NCBI GenBank assembly: GCA_023627715.1
Contig: JAMAHW010000144.1
Location: forward strand, 1-52,223
Length of the DNA stretch: 52,223 nucleotides
Reading direction: 5' to 3'
From: Periconia sp. R9002
Taxonomy: Eukaryota > Ascomycota > Dothideomycetes > Pleosporales > Periconiaceae
Shown piece after piece: positions 9,591-20,943 of this stretch (its first letter is position 1; each line of letters begins with the position of its first letter). The position numbers were made by a program, and so were the translations under genes. Under the pieces are notes generated by a model. That model was not told the origin of the DNA and did no database searches. It was given only the letters and a program-made list of their open reading frames with translations.

Positions 9591-11405
9591 CTACAATTTG
9601 GGAGTTATCGTTCCACCACCTATGGCCTTCTCAATCTGATCTCCAGAAAGTTGCCACCCTTTACCACGATACTTCTTCGGCCAAATCCCGTTCCTACCTG
9701 GCGCAAGAACTCCATTGGGGTCCAGCGCATCCTTTATAGTCTCATTGAATCTCATCAAGGCATTGTTGTTCCAATTATACGTCCCAGCGACCTGGTCAGC
9801 GAAGAGGATATGAGTCCTATATTCGCCGTATCCTTCCTTTGCGCACTCCGATATAAGTTCTCGCATCAAAGCCGCTGCTCGTCTTTTCTCGTCGTCAGAG
9901 TGTCTATCGTAGATAATGTTGGTTATGTAGTGCATCTCTCGGCCGGCGACGCATAGCGTTGGGAAAAGGTCGAAACCGTACTTCTTATGCAAGCGCACAT
10001 TAATCTCTTGCACTGCTTTTGCGTCTTTGCTTTTCGTAGGCGTTATAGGAGAGAAAAACAGATGTGCGCCGTTTGGTTTCCAATTCAGCCAGTCTAGCTC
10101 ACGAAGGACGGGGACGCCGCTGCAGACAAGCGCTCTCGAGTGGATGTAATGATCCTTCGGAAGGTCAGATGGGAGAAGGAATTTGGAGCCCTCGATGCAA
10201 GAGAAGCTACTGCGGATGATGTCTAGCTGAGTCTTAATACTAGTGGCATCGCCGTACTGTGTGCCGTAAAAGACCCAAGAGCAGTCACCGCACGGTAATT
10301 GTGCTGCATGCTTATGGATTATGTCTGATGGAATAGGGCCGCTTCCAGAATACCAGTGTGTCTTTGGCAGGCCTTGCACATTGAGTTCCTGCGCGACATG
10401 GCGGAGTTGTGGTATATTCCCCAAAATGCCTTTCTGCGCCAGCGGTCGAATCGCATCAACGATGCGCGGGAAGTCATCCTCTCGGGGGAATGTGAACATG
10501 TAGGATTGATGTCCAGTTTCATGCATCAGCCAGAATCCCATCTGGGTCACAATACCGAAATTGCTTTGCGAGAAGATACCGTCTGAATATGGGCCATAGG
10601 CAGGCTGGAACGACTGCCAACACGGATTATCCCCACCATCCTTTCCAGAAAGTGCTCCCATACCGGTCCGAAGAATCTCTCCATTCGGTAAAACAACTTC
10701 CATGCCGCAGTGATTAGCGAAGTGGTCTCCCATGGGAGTATAACCAACTCCTCGATCAATGGCATTTCCGAGGACGCTTCCACCGCCTAAATCTGGAGTA
10801 TCGATCCAGAGCGGCAGCCGTTGTTTTTGTATTTCTTCGTAGAGGGCGAAGTAGGAGACACCAGGTTCAACTACGCAAGATGCATTGTCCGTATCGATTT
10901 TCAGGATCTTGTTCATCCTCTTTCCGAGATCAATGACGATGGAGCCCGGCACTCGGGGTGCTGCGCCGCCGTATCCCAGGTTCCTTCCCATCGATAGAGG
11001 CCATAACGGGATACTAAATTTGTTGGCCCATTTTACGATTGTTTGTACCTCTTGGGTCGAGGCCGGGCATACAATGGCGCTACAGACGATATCTTCTTGG
11101 TCGACAATGTGGAACGCGTCGTGGGTATTGGGATGTTCCATGTACCAACCATCGGCAAGTGATTGGTCATTGAGAATGACATTCTCTTTGCCGATGTCAC
11201 GCTTCAGTTCTTCTATCGCAACATTAAAAGTCTTTTGGGAGACGTCAGGGGGAAGGCGTAGGGGCGATCGTCTGGGTGCGGCGGCAGGAGCGGTTTTATT
11301 CGCAAAAATTCGAGCTTTGCTTTCTTCGGCCTCTTTCGCCAGGCGATCAGGAATACCGCTATATACCTGCGAAAGTTTTGGCGGCGGTGATCGTGTGTTA
11401 CTCAT
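9591..11405 (-). CDS. vanillyl-alcohol oxidase-type FAD-linked oxidase
   Basis: Intronless, 604 residues (fungal vanillyl-alcohol oxidase is 560). N-terminal FAD-binding PCMH domain with PLSMGRNLGYGG (about 136-147) and TPDLGGGSVLGNAIDRGVGYTP (203-224), then the substrate cap domain. Family knowledge: vanillyl-alcohol oxidase carries 8-alpha-histidyl FAD (His422) and binds the phenolate with Tyr503/Arg504. The equivalent positions here appear to be His448 in NGAHLFFSP and Tyr529/Arg530 in GEYRTHI, at a constant offset of 26. The C-terminal GIWP is also typical. It would oxidise 4-alkyl- or 4-hydroxymethyl-phenols with O2, releasing H2O2. The first ~55 residues are a Pro/Ala-rich extension. 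No signal peptide is visible. It sits upstream of the aromatic-hydroxylase-type gene in the same orientation. Confidence 0.92.
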   Translation of the reverse strand: MSNTRSPPPKLSQVYSGIPDRLAKEAEESKARIFANKTAPAAAPRRSPLRLPPDVSQKTFNVAIEELKRDIGKENVILNDQSLADGWYMEHPNTHDAFHIVDQEDIVCSAIVCPASTQEVQTIVKWANKFSIPLWPLSMGRNLGYGGAAPRVPGSIVIDLGKRMNKILKIDTDNASCVVEPGVSYFALYEEIQKQRLPLWIDTPDLGGGSVLGNAIDRGVGYTPMGDHFANHCGMEVVLPNGEILRTGMGALSGKDGGDNPCWQSFQPAYGPYSDGIFSQSNFGIVTQMGFWLMHETGHQSYMFTFPREDDFPRIVDAIRPLAQKGILGNIPQLRHVAQELNVQGLPKTHWYSGSGPIPSDIIHKHAAQLPCGDCSWVFYGTQYGDATSIKTQLDIIRSSFSCIEGSKFLLPSDLPKDHYIHSRALVCSGVPVLRELDWLNWKPNGAHLFFSPITPTKSKDAKAVQEINVRLHKKYGFDLFPTLCVAGREMHYITNIIYDRHSDDEKRRAAALMRELISECAKEGYGEYRTHILFADQVAGTYNWNNNALMRFNETIKDALDPNGVLAPGRNGIWPKKYRGKGWQLSGDQIEKAIGGGTITPKL

Positions 11406-11923
11406 TGTTCCGAAGATGTCGTATCGGCCAGCGGAAGCTCAAGATGTCCTGTGATAGAAATAGCGCCACATTGTGGATGTGCGCGGGATAATTCCGTTCG
11501 CTTTGCCGTGCTGTGGGGGCTTCTGTGTTGAACGGAATGCGAAAGTGAATCACCAATCCGGCCTAATATTGGAAGATAACCCTAGGTTACAGGTTAAATA
11601 GACTTAAACCGTGTATAGATCAACTATTCCTTTGTCGCGTGAATCCGGAGCCTGAGTATTGCAGCCGGCACTGAGTCTATTGTAGAGTGGATTTCGGAAC
11701 TCACCATCGCGAGCATCACTGTAAGATAAACATTTGGGTCAGATAGATATAAAGCAGTAGGAATTGTAGTTAGGGTAGCTCATATTTCAGAGAGAAATTA
11801 CTCCCTCCCTACCACCCTTGGATTTCGTACCGTTGGGACCAAACAACCTCTTGCTTTTGAGTAGTATTCTACTGGGGGCCGATCTTTGAACTAGCTACAG
11901 TGACCAGAGGATAGCGTTTTGTC
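11406..11923. other. intergenic, nothing recognised
   Basis: About 520 bp between the oxidase start codon and the AAA ATPase stop codon (both on the minus strand). It serves as the oxidase promoter and the ATPase 3' region. I see no repeat or frame. Confidence 0.45.
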
Positions 11924-14900
11924 CTAACCCCTCTTCTTTTTCTTCTTATCCTTGCTCTTCTTCTTCTCCAAACTGCGGTCAGTATCTTCACTACTACTGC
12001 TACTACTACTAGAAGAACTACTCGTATCTAAGTCAGAAGTATCATTATCAACGATCTGCGGCCAAGGAATCTTAGGTGGGCGCTTTTTCTCCTTCTTCGC
12101 CTTGCTTGACATATTCTTGTGTTTGGTGTACTCGGCTGGTACCTCTTCATAGTCGTCTCGTCGAAGCTCGTGCATCTTGGCCCGGTATTGGTCTGAATTA
12201 CGGACCTCACTGAGGTAGCGATCGAAATGCGCACTGGCCGCAGCGACGGTTTCAAAATGCGTAGTCTCCAAGTGTGTCCCGGTTGCGGTCGCATCTTCCT
12301 TCAGATTGTCCCAGTCAGCCAATGCCACGGCCGTTTGGAAGGCATTCTTGATTTGTCTTCCGTTCCAGTGGTTCCCAGCCTTGTAGTGCTTCTTGGCAAA
12401 TTTGATCAACTTTTTTCGGTCAAAGTAGATGTGGAGTTTGCGGTCGGGGCTTTTGTTCTGCCGTTCTAGGCGGTCGAGGTTCATTTCCCATACTTTCAGC
12501 GTGTTGGCTTTGTCGAGTGGCGGGTAGTAGAGGGCGCAGTGCACGCGAGATTTGATCGCTTCGTCAAATTCTCCGACGCGGTTTGTGGTCAGTATCAGAA
12601 TCCCCGAGTAGTATTCCAGGACACGCAGAAACACTAATCATGTCAGCCAACACCAAATACAGGCGGAGGGAGCCTTACCTGACACCAAGCTATTCTGTCT
12701 GATATCTCCCCTAATACGCTCTCCGAGGAACACATCGGCTTCATCTAGCAACAACACGCAGCCCCACTTGCGTGCTAGATCAAAGAATTGCTCAAGATTC
12801 TTCTCAACCTCCTGCGCAGTGTTTCCGCCGATGTCCCCGCATGTTATAGGAAACAACGGGCGCCCTGTGTTAGCAGCAACGCATTCAGCCGTCGATGTCT
12901 TTCCAACTCCGGGAGCGCCGTGCAGAAGAATTATGAGCCCCTTTCCTTTCCCTTTTACGATATCAAACTCTCGATGCGAATTGTGACCCATTTCCTCGAG
13001 ATTCAAAGTCTTTTGTACCCGACTGTGCGTGTTGACCAGGGCTCGGACGACATCTTTATGGCCTTGGGGAAGTATGAGATCGTCGAATCCATCTGGCTTG
13101 CCTTTCTCCCATGGCTTGATAGTCTCGATCAAGTCGATATCCAAGGGAACTACGAAACGTTAGATCGTGGTTCATAGCTGTACATGTACACGGATACGAA
13201 ACTTACGCCAGGTGCGGTTGAGTAGGATATATGCATATACTCGGAATGGCAAGAGAATGAGAGAGTCTCTGTTAAGCCCGCGAGGCGGTTGAGGTTCAAG
13301 CAACTGCGTTTCATGTACGAAAGCGGACCAGCGAGCCTCTATCAGCCCGTAATCATCGAACATTACACCTGGTTCTCTGGTTTCCGCATCGTCCTCTTCA
13401 GTCGGCTTTGCGATAATATCACCCTCCTTAGAGGCTGCTGTATCAATCTTACCCGGAATGTTTCGATATGCCAGTTCAAAGTCAATTATCACGTCGCTAT
13501 CAATCTGTTACGATTCCTGTCAGCTGAGATCGTCCATGATCAGAAGAGGAAAACAAACTTCCTCGTATCTTGTGAATATTTCACCTTCCTTCAGAGAGAG
13601 ACCCGTATATCTGCGATGAGTGACCTGGATCAGCTCCATGAATTTTTGACCCCTAGAAATAAGGTCTATTTCAGTTACCCCCTTGGAATAGACTAGAGGG
13701 TACACTGGCAAAGAGGTGACTAGCATTGCAGACAGGTAAGACGTTATTTGGATTCGATGTGGCACTGGTTTAATCGACCTTCCGTCAAAGTCAAGATAGA
13801 AGCAGTCGATGTTGAGAGGGGAAACCGTCCGGCGTGTGCTCTTCTTGTTGTCTGCCTGGCGTGGTACGAGTGAGTTTCTGCCACCCGTTACCCGTAACAC
13901 GCGACAGACTTGGTGTTTCGGCTTTGTCACAACAATTTCCTGGCCGGGTTGGAAAAGGAACCAGAGATGTGAGAAGGGGATTTTGTCGATGGCGTTCAGT
14001 TGTGCCTTGCGGTACGTACTGACCAATTCTGCAAGGTCATGATCCAGAAAATGGACTAGTGTTCGAAGTCCTTCCAACAAGATCCGCGCCCTCTCTAATG
14101 GAGATGCCGAATGTGGCACCATATCTATGGTACCATAAGAAACTTCACTAGGAAGCCAAGACGCATCGTCGCGTGTTACAGCTGGATCATAAGGATGCTG
14201 GGCCGCCAGCTTTTCCCAAAAAATTTCTTCCTCCTCGAGACGATTTCGGAAAGCCCTCTCGTATGGGACAATGGTACGGTACGGGGCGACATGATCGTGA
14301 TTGATTTCTCTAGCGCCAATAACATGCTGCATCTCTGCTTTCAGAATTTCGTTGACTATTCGGATTTTCTCGGGGATTTGCTTCTCGCTTTGTATGTTAT
14401 TGCTTGTGACAGATGGTTCTTCAATCATCGGTGAACGTGCGATGGGACTAGGACTCCGCGATCGGGAAGTCGAGTTGTGCGCATTGTTCGTGTCTCGACC
14501 ATCGTTATCAGACTTGGGGGCTGTATTTGCCGTTGACGAGACATAGAGGTGACAATTCCCGGCACATTTACGTAATCCTGAACGAAGGTACAAAGTTAGA
14601 ATTTTTTTTTTTTTTTGGCAGAATTGCCTCCGAGTACATGAAGTAGGTCAGAGAGCGGTTCGTATCTTTTGGGTACCCACTGATCCACGAATCAAACGGA
14701 ACATATATGATTCCATGCTCGCGTACAAACACCCTCTGCGATTCTTTCAGTAGCGCTAAGGTTTTCCGATGATAGCTGTCAGGATTATCGTAGGTATGTC
14801 TAATGTTTCCGTAAGTTTTGTCGTCTTGTCCATTTGGTCCTCAACTTACTCTGATTCTCCGTGCGACATTCCGCCGTCTTCGTCCTCCATGGGTCTTTCG

Positions 14901-15058
14901 TACCACTCTCTGTCCATCTCTAACTCAATTCTCGGTGGAGCTACATTCGTTAATATGAGAGATTGTCTTATGCATCATAGACATACGATTAACATTCATC
15001 ATGTGAGGCTGGACCTTGGCCACCTTTGGACTGCAAACCTCAAGTGCTCTCAGCGAGA
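11924..15058 (-). CDS. AAA+ ATPase with fungal N-terminal domain (DUF7025-like)
   Basis: Minus strand. Well-supported exons: 14577-13559, 13504-13207, 13149-12679, 12633-11924 (introns 54, 57, 45 bp, all in phase). The AAA core has Walker A GAPGVGKTS, Walker B LLLDEADVFL, a sensor strand ILILTTNR and an arginine-finger-like IKSRVH. The N-terminal half, with NLWxxF-type text (HLWFLFQPGQEIVV), resembles the DUF7025 module found before this AAA domain in many fungal proteins. The C-terminus is a run of about 11 serines and a Lys-rich tail. The long frame begins with TTG, not ATG, right after a 3' splice site with a CTAAC branch, so coding continues upstream. Exons 14799-14681, 14940-14850 and one ending at 14987 keep phase (introns 103, 50, 46 bp). 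The true start near 15.06 kb is not resolved, so the stated upper boundary is approximate. Such proteins are thought to remodel or disassemble partners; the target is unknown. Confidence 0.8.
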
Positions 15059-15572
15059 TAGCTTTTGCAGCTTCTCAAATGCTCTAAATCGAATTAGAAC
15101 GCAGAATCTATAATCCCGGCAGCATCATTCTAGCTTTGATACAAGATCTGAGGACATTTATGAGCTACGAGAGTGAAAAACTTCAGGGCAAGTAGGCCAT
15201 TGCTCTTCTGTTTCAGCTGCGGGGTAAGATTGGGGGGCCAAAACAGCTTGCAAATCTATTGGACAGCCTCGCGTCGTGTTATCTCAGCTGGCTTTCGCAA
15301 CCGGTCATTCAAGGGTAGAGGAAGGCGAAAATATACAGGGTATACGTACTTCCCAGCAACAACACTTCGCTCTGATAGGTGAACATGGCTGAGCCTCCGC
15401 CAGAGCGGCTGGAGCTGCAACGCTACACCAAATGCAATCCCGAAGCATGCCAAGCGAATGCAAATAGATCGCTGCCTGATCTTCGGCACCCAGGATTCAG
15501 TTTCAATGCAAAGGACGCTTTTTTCGAAGAACTGTCGAAATCATCTATGAGCTCAATACCCTATACATTGAC
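15059..15572. other. shared divergent promoter region
   Basis: About 500 bp between the probable 5' end of the minus-strand AAA ATPase and the plus-strand DUF7708 gene. A plus-strand frame (from 15385) is open but has no family resemblance and no way to splice into the next gene that I can see. I treat this as a bidirectional promoter that may also hold the first ATPase exon. Confidence 0.4.
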
Positions 15573-17986
15573 ATGGCGCTAGCACAGCTTCCACTTCCTG
15601 ATCAGGACCTGGAGTCGTTGCTGACAGAGCCTCATCGCCTCAAAGAATACGCTCGGGAACTCGTTGCGAAATACATAGCCGACCCAGAGAATGGATTAGA
15701 CGGAAAGTTGCATCCCGCACTTGATGTAGAAAGCTCTACTATCCATTATGATGTTCAAAAAGCCGAGTTTGTGGAAGATGGGGTACTGGAAATTGCCGAC
15801 AACGAAATAAAAGCTGAAGAAGAGACATTTATTATTGCGATGAAGGACTACGAAAGCAGTGTCAAGGAAAAATACAAAACAGGCATCGAGGTCCACCAGG
15901 TGCATACTCTGGAACAAGTTTGGGAAGTCGTAGACGAAGCCATTCACAAGTATCAGAAGGAAGACACCAAGGGCTTCTGGGGTCGCATTCGATCTGCTTC
16001 CAGGAAAATTGGGGAGCACAACAAAGCCCTGGAAGGATGGCTAGGTCTAATACCGTCTGAGTCGCATTACTTATCCACAGTCTGTGGGGGTTTAAAGCTG
16101 GTCCTAAAGGTATTCCGAGTTTAGATCTTCAGTTATAACGGCTGACATTCCCAAGGCAGCAGCTCGACTGAATGATATACGCGAAGAGGTGCTGCAGGCG
16201 CTCCAGGACATTCCACTCATTCTCAATGGAGTTCAGAGAGTTTTGGCAATATACAAGGATTCGGAGAGGCTGAAGAAGTGCAGCGCAGGACTCTATATCT
16301 CGACTCTGAGAGCTATCGCCCACATGCTGCACTACCTTCGTCGAAAGTGCATCTCGAAAACCTTCAAAGCGTTGTTCCAGCAGTCAAGTTTTGAGCTTTC
16401 TTTGACGGAAAAGCTCCAAGACATGGAGAGATTTCGGGATATGTTCAATAATGAGGCGAATATTTGTAGTCAAGAGATGATGAAGAAAGTTCGAGATGTG
16501 TCTCAGAACACAGAAGAATCGATACAAGAGGTGAGAACCATTCAATTACAAATACGAATTATTGATATGGCTGCATTGCTGCATCTTACAGCGGCCCTAG
16601 CGCATGGCGTCTTTGCAACCACATCGAATACTGCAATAGTTGAATGAGTGGTGCTAATTCCCTTTGCACCCCTGTTTAGGCAACACAAAATATCGGATCA
16701 ATCAAAAACCTGCTTGAACTCGGCGTCCAAGAACAGGTGAGGGTACAGCTGTTCATTCAGGCAGGAATGCAAATGCAAGACGAAAGGTTTAGTGCAATAA
16801 TGCGTCGACAAAGTGACCTAGAGCGGCAGGTGACAGGCGGGTTTCATAAGACGCAAAACATTCTGAACGCTGTGTTGCACTTACTTCAAGCAAATCCCCA
16901 GAGCGAAACAGAAGCATATTTCAATAGTAAGTCTTAGTTAGATTCTGCATATCCCTTTCATCTTGTCGAATAATATACACTGACGGTATAAAGCTCGACA
17001 ACTCGACGCGCCAATTTCAAATACGGCCTTTTTGGCACATAGCTTTATCAGCTTCAAATCAGTCTCCGGTCGCTCGGTAAAGACTGGCAAGTACTCCGGA
17101 GAGACCGAACTTCATCTATCTAATTCAAATTTCAGAATACTCTCACGAGGATCTTGTACAAGTCCTCCTTTCTCGGCTCGATTACGACATTGGTGCGTCC
17201 ACAGCCGACGTCTTCGCGAACTACAATCTAGGTGCCACATTTTCGCGCGAAGAACAAGACCGCTGCATGCACGTTATTCAATCGACAAAGGTCGTTGATT
17301 GGATCAAAACCACGATTTCCACCCCTTTACTGATAAATGGTCATTCAGCGGAAGCCCGACGCCAATCGCCGTTGAGTTTCGTCTGCGCAAAGCTCGTCCA
17401 AACCTTCAATCAGATACGGTCCCAGAGCCCTTCAAAAACGAGAGACCTGTTGATAAGCGTCCACTATTTCTGCGGTCTACATCAGGATTTCAACAATACA
17501 CGCAAAAGTGGCAAGGACTCGCCAGTTGGTATTGTAAACAGCATCCTTGCACAGCTGCTCACATGCTGCAGCAGTCAAGTTGATTTGATTCCAATCATCA
17601 AACTTGGAGACTTTGATGATACAAAGCTGCGGGATATTTTCGCGCGCTTTGAAGCTGTCTTGCACCAGTTACCGAGTGAGACTGTCGTGTTCTGCGTTAT
17701 TGATGGGTTGTCCTTTTATCTGGACGCTGATGAAGGAAAAGTGAGAAAGGATACAAGGAACTTACTTAAATCGCTGATAAGGCTCACAAGACTGGAAGGC
17801 CCCAGGCAAGAGAGATGCATTTTCAAGCTGCTGATCACTGCACCCATCAGGATGCATGGAGACATAGATGACTTGTTGGAAGAAATTGAGATGTTGAATG
17901 TACCCAAAAGAGTGCAGAGTATGGGTGGTTTCACAGAGACAAAATGGGATATAAGCATGAAAAGAGTTATTGAAGAGTCTGAATGA
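15573..17986 (+). CDS. DUF7708-containing STAND-like protein with degenerate NTPase module
   Basis: Five exons (15573-16109, 16156-16530, 16680-16926, 16994-17086, 17136-17986) spliced in phase give 700 residues. The first ~300 residues match the helical DUF7708 module seen at the N-terminus of many fungal NLR/STAND proteins: EVVDEAIHKYQ..., then LEGWLGLIPSESHYLSTVCGGLKLVLK, then AAARLNDIREEVLQAL. A coiled-coil-like stretch follows (SLTEKLQDMERFRDMF). The last third reads like an NTPase: LLINGHSAEARRQSPLSF sits where a P-loop would be but has no GK[ST], while VVFCVIDGLSFYL is a good Walker-B-like strand. There are no ankyrin, WD40 or TPR repeats. Intron 4 (17087-17135) appears to be GC-AG; intron 2 (149 bp) may hide a further splice. 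Function unknown; signalling is inferred from family context. Confidence 0.72.
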
Positions 17987-18396
17987 CGGAATAACTCTAT
18001 CTGGAGTATACGGCTACCTTGAGGTAGCTTGAGTAGTTTCATGTTGTACCTTTCAAAACTAATTCTTATCTCGTTCTAAAGTTACAGATCATTTTTTACT
18101 ATACTATCCAGTCCGTCTTTTTATTATTATCATTATTTGCCTGCGTCGAGGCCAGAAGTAGCACAATGCGATGATAAATTCCTTATACCTAGGTATTTTC
18201 ATGATAGCGTTATGATGGGCGCTTATGCATGGCTAAAACCCCCAATATTCTTCTGTAGATGCGGATTGGTCAATGCAGAAGTCCGACCCCAAATTAAGAC
18301 CCACAATGCGGCGCAGCAGGTTGAACGGAATAAGTTAAACAAAGCCCCGCGCTGTCAAATACTCAATATACTTTCCTTTCTCGCACGAATGCCAAC
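17987..18396. other. intergenic, nothing recognised
   Basis: About 410 bp between the DUF7708 gene and the membrane-protein gene, same strand. It contains an A/T-rich patch (18105-18140, TTTTATTATTATCATTATT). No gene supported. Confidence 0.45.
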
Positions 18397-20617
18397 ATGC
18401 TCTTCAGGAAAAAAGACAATTCTAAGTCTGCAGATGCAGTCACCGTAGAATTGCAAGAGGTCGACTTGAGAGGATCCACAGATCATCGCGCACACCTCAT
18501 TGTGGACAATGGCGCTGAGGACTCGGCGTTCCGAAAAGTGCCCATACTGAGCGACGATGCCTGGCTCCTAGAAATCTCGTGCCTTGCCGGTGCTATAGCT
18601 GTGCTTGTCGCGATAATTATTTTACTATCACAATACGACAAGAAGCCAGATCCGAATTGGTTCATCACACTCAACACAATCCTGTCTTTCGCCTCAATGG
18701 TACGTTTTTCCAGGTACGAAGTAGTATCAAGCCACCACGTGGGGTAATGTTTTGAAGCATTCATCACTCAGTGCATCACCCCTGGTTGAGTTAAACTGAC
18801 TTTGTATTCGCGAATTTTAGGTCTTCCGAGCCTGCATTTTCGTACCTTTGGCAAATTGCATCAGTCAGCTCTGCTGGGTCTGGTGTTCCGAACGACAACG
18901 TCCATTAAACCATATTATGCTGTTCAATCAAGCTAGCCGGAGCTTGTTTGGAGGATTTAACGCTCTCAGCTCTGGATTATGGAGGTATCCATGATGTTCC
19001 TCTGTCTAGTTTGAAATCATGAACTAAGTAATAACAGTACGTTAACTGCGCTTGGCGTATGTATGATGCTCATCGCAACCATTGCGGGACCGTTCTTCCA
19101 ACAAAGCATCACCTTCTACCCTGCTTTAGCCGTCGACCCCAAGACTCCAGCCTACGTATCATCAGCAAGGACGTATAATGGAATTTCAAACAGCGGAAAC
19201 GGCCCATTCGCCTTGATGGGTATGTCCCCACCATACTCCGTACACTTATTCCCATTGCAATACCTGATGCGAGACAGGTCGATCCACAACCTACAATATG
19301 AATAGCGCAATGTACAGTGGTATGCTGTCCTCTGGAATAAGCAAGATCCCCAATCCACCTTTTTCTTGTCCAACAGGGAACTGCACTTGGGATCCTTTCC
19401 CCACTCTCGGCATCGGCATTCAATGTGTCGACATGAGTAAATACTATACGCTAAACTGTAGCTTAAGTCATACTAACACCTCCACCTCAATCGTACATGA
19501 TGATGCTTGTATGATCGATGTGACCCCAGCTCTCAATACGTCGGACAGCAGGACAGGCACGAGAGGTTACTTCACCATCGATACCAACGCTACCATCGTA
19601 CCAGAAAGAACCATTATGCACTTCTCAAGCTACTTCAGAGGATGGGTGATATTGCTGCCAAACACATGGGCGGAGAAGCCTACAGCTGGCTTGACAGAAA
19701 TCACCTGGGCACGAGCAACTGGGCTCAATCAATCTTCGAACGGCATGATGTATACCAGTTTCGTTAACAAAAGGAGCAAGTTGGACGCCGGGATGTGTAT
19801 TCTTTACACAGAAATGCAAGAGATTAGCGCAAAGATCGAAAATGGCGTCTACACTGAGGAGATTCTGCGAAGACAGTTGCGTGCAGACAACGCCGAAATT
19901 TTTGAAAACGGAAAGGGAATGAACCTACCCAATAACGGTTCCGCACCGCCGATCACATACAAATACAAACCAAAATGCAACGCCGACAGCTCTACCTCCC
20001 ATTGTAATGCAACAGAAGAAACCATCTCGATCGACTTTTGGAAAAACGGCTATCTCCTGGCTGGGCTCAATTATGTTGCCACGGACAACGGGGCGACAAA
20101 CCTCACAATGCAAAACGATCAAATGCAAGGCTCGCAACTCTTGAAGATGCTTTATCAAACTGCGAACGTGTCTAAAGCACTGGAGAACACAGCGCAGTAT
20201 ATGACTGTCGCACTCCGATCAAATGATACGACGCTCGATCTTCAGAGCGACCCACATAACGCCACCGGCTACCCATCCGACTATGTCGCCCCTTCCCACA
20301 GAGTGTCTGGATATGCGTATCGGAACGAAGTTCATGTCAATGTCCGATGGCCATGGCTTACCCTTCCGGCAGCACTCGTGGTTTTTGTTGCGGTGCTTCT
20401 AGTCGGTACGGTAATAGCTACACGTAAACAGCAAGTCGGTATCTGGAAGCATAATCCGCTGGCGGTCCTGCTCCACACGCCATGGAGACCAGATCCCTCT
20501 GTACAGGCAAGCACTTCTGCGGACATACGTCGCTCGGTGGATGGTTTACGAGTAAGAGTAGGCAGGAGTAAAGTCTGGATCGGGGATAACGAAAATGGAG
20601 AAAAATTTGATGATTGA
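18397..20617 (+). CDS. DUF3176-type fungal membrane protein
   Basis: Four exons (18397-18699, 18821-18984, 19038-19219, 19278-20617; introns 121, 53, 58 bp), all in phase, giving 662 residues. Topology: a charged N-terminus, TM1 about 57-79, TM2 about 93-120 spanning exon 1/2, TM3 in exon 3 (TALGVCMMLIATIAGPFFQQS), a large ~390-residue soluble loop with many N-x-S/T sites and the cysteine-rich CPTGNCTWDPF motif, then a last TM near 573-595 and a short basic tail. This arrangement, WLLE before TM1 and 'CxTGNCTW', is diagnostic of the DUF3176 family, which is widespread and uncharacterised in Pezizomycotina. The glycosylated loop is probably extracellular or lumenal. Confidence 0.88.
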
Positions 20618-20943
20618 AACTATTCTGAAAGGCGCGCAGCGATACAATCTAAAAGAAAAGTGTTATTAGAAGAGCATTGGCATCATATTAGTAGCCAGGA
20701 GCCATTATTTATGCAATTCTCTTCAATTAATAGTTATCAAAAGAATTTTTGCAGCCTGATTTGTTTAGAAGTCATTCTAGACAAGAGGGAATGCGTTGAG
20801 AATCCTTATATATCCTCATTCACTTGCATAAATGTTCCTTATCTTCTTTTGATAAGAGGCTATATCTCTATCAAAAACAGATAAATGTCCTTTCTAGGAA
20901 TTGTTCATTGGGGGAAGAGATTCTATCCCTAGGAAGTAATATG
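20618..20943. other. intergenic, nothing recognised
   Basis: A/T-rich downstream region of the DUF3176-type gene. The short plus-strand frame starting at 20660 has no protein character. R1 copy A follows immediately. Confidence 0.45.

Noticed and set aside
15385..15582. Small plus-strand frame (MAEPPPERLELQ...) just before the DUF7708 gene
   Set aside because: No family resemblance, ends at a stop overlapping the next start, and no splice joins it in phase; it lies in a divergent promoter.
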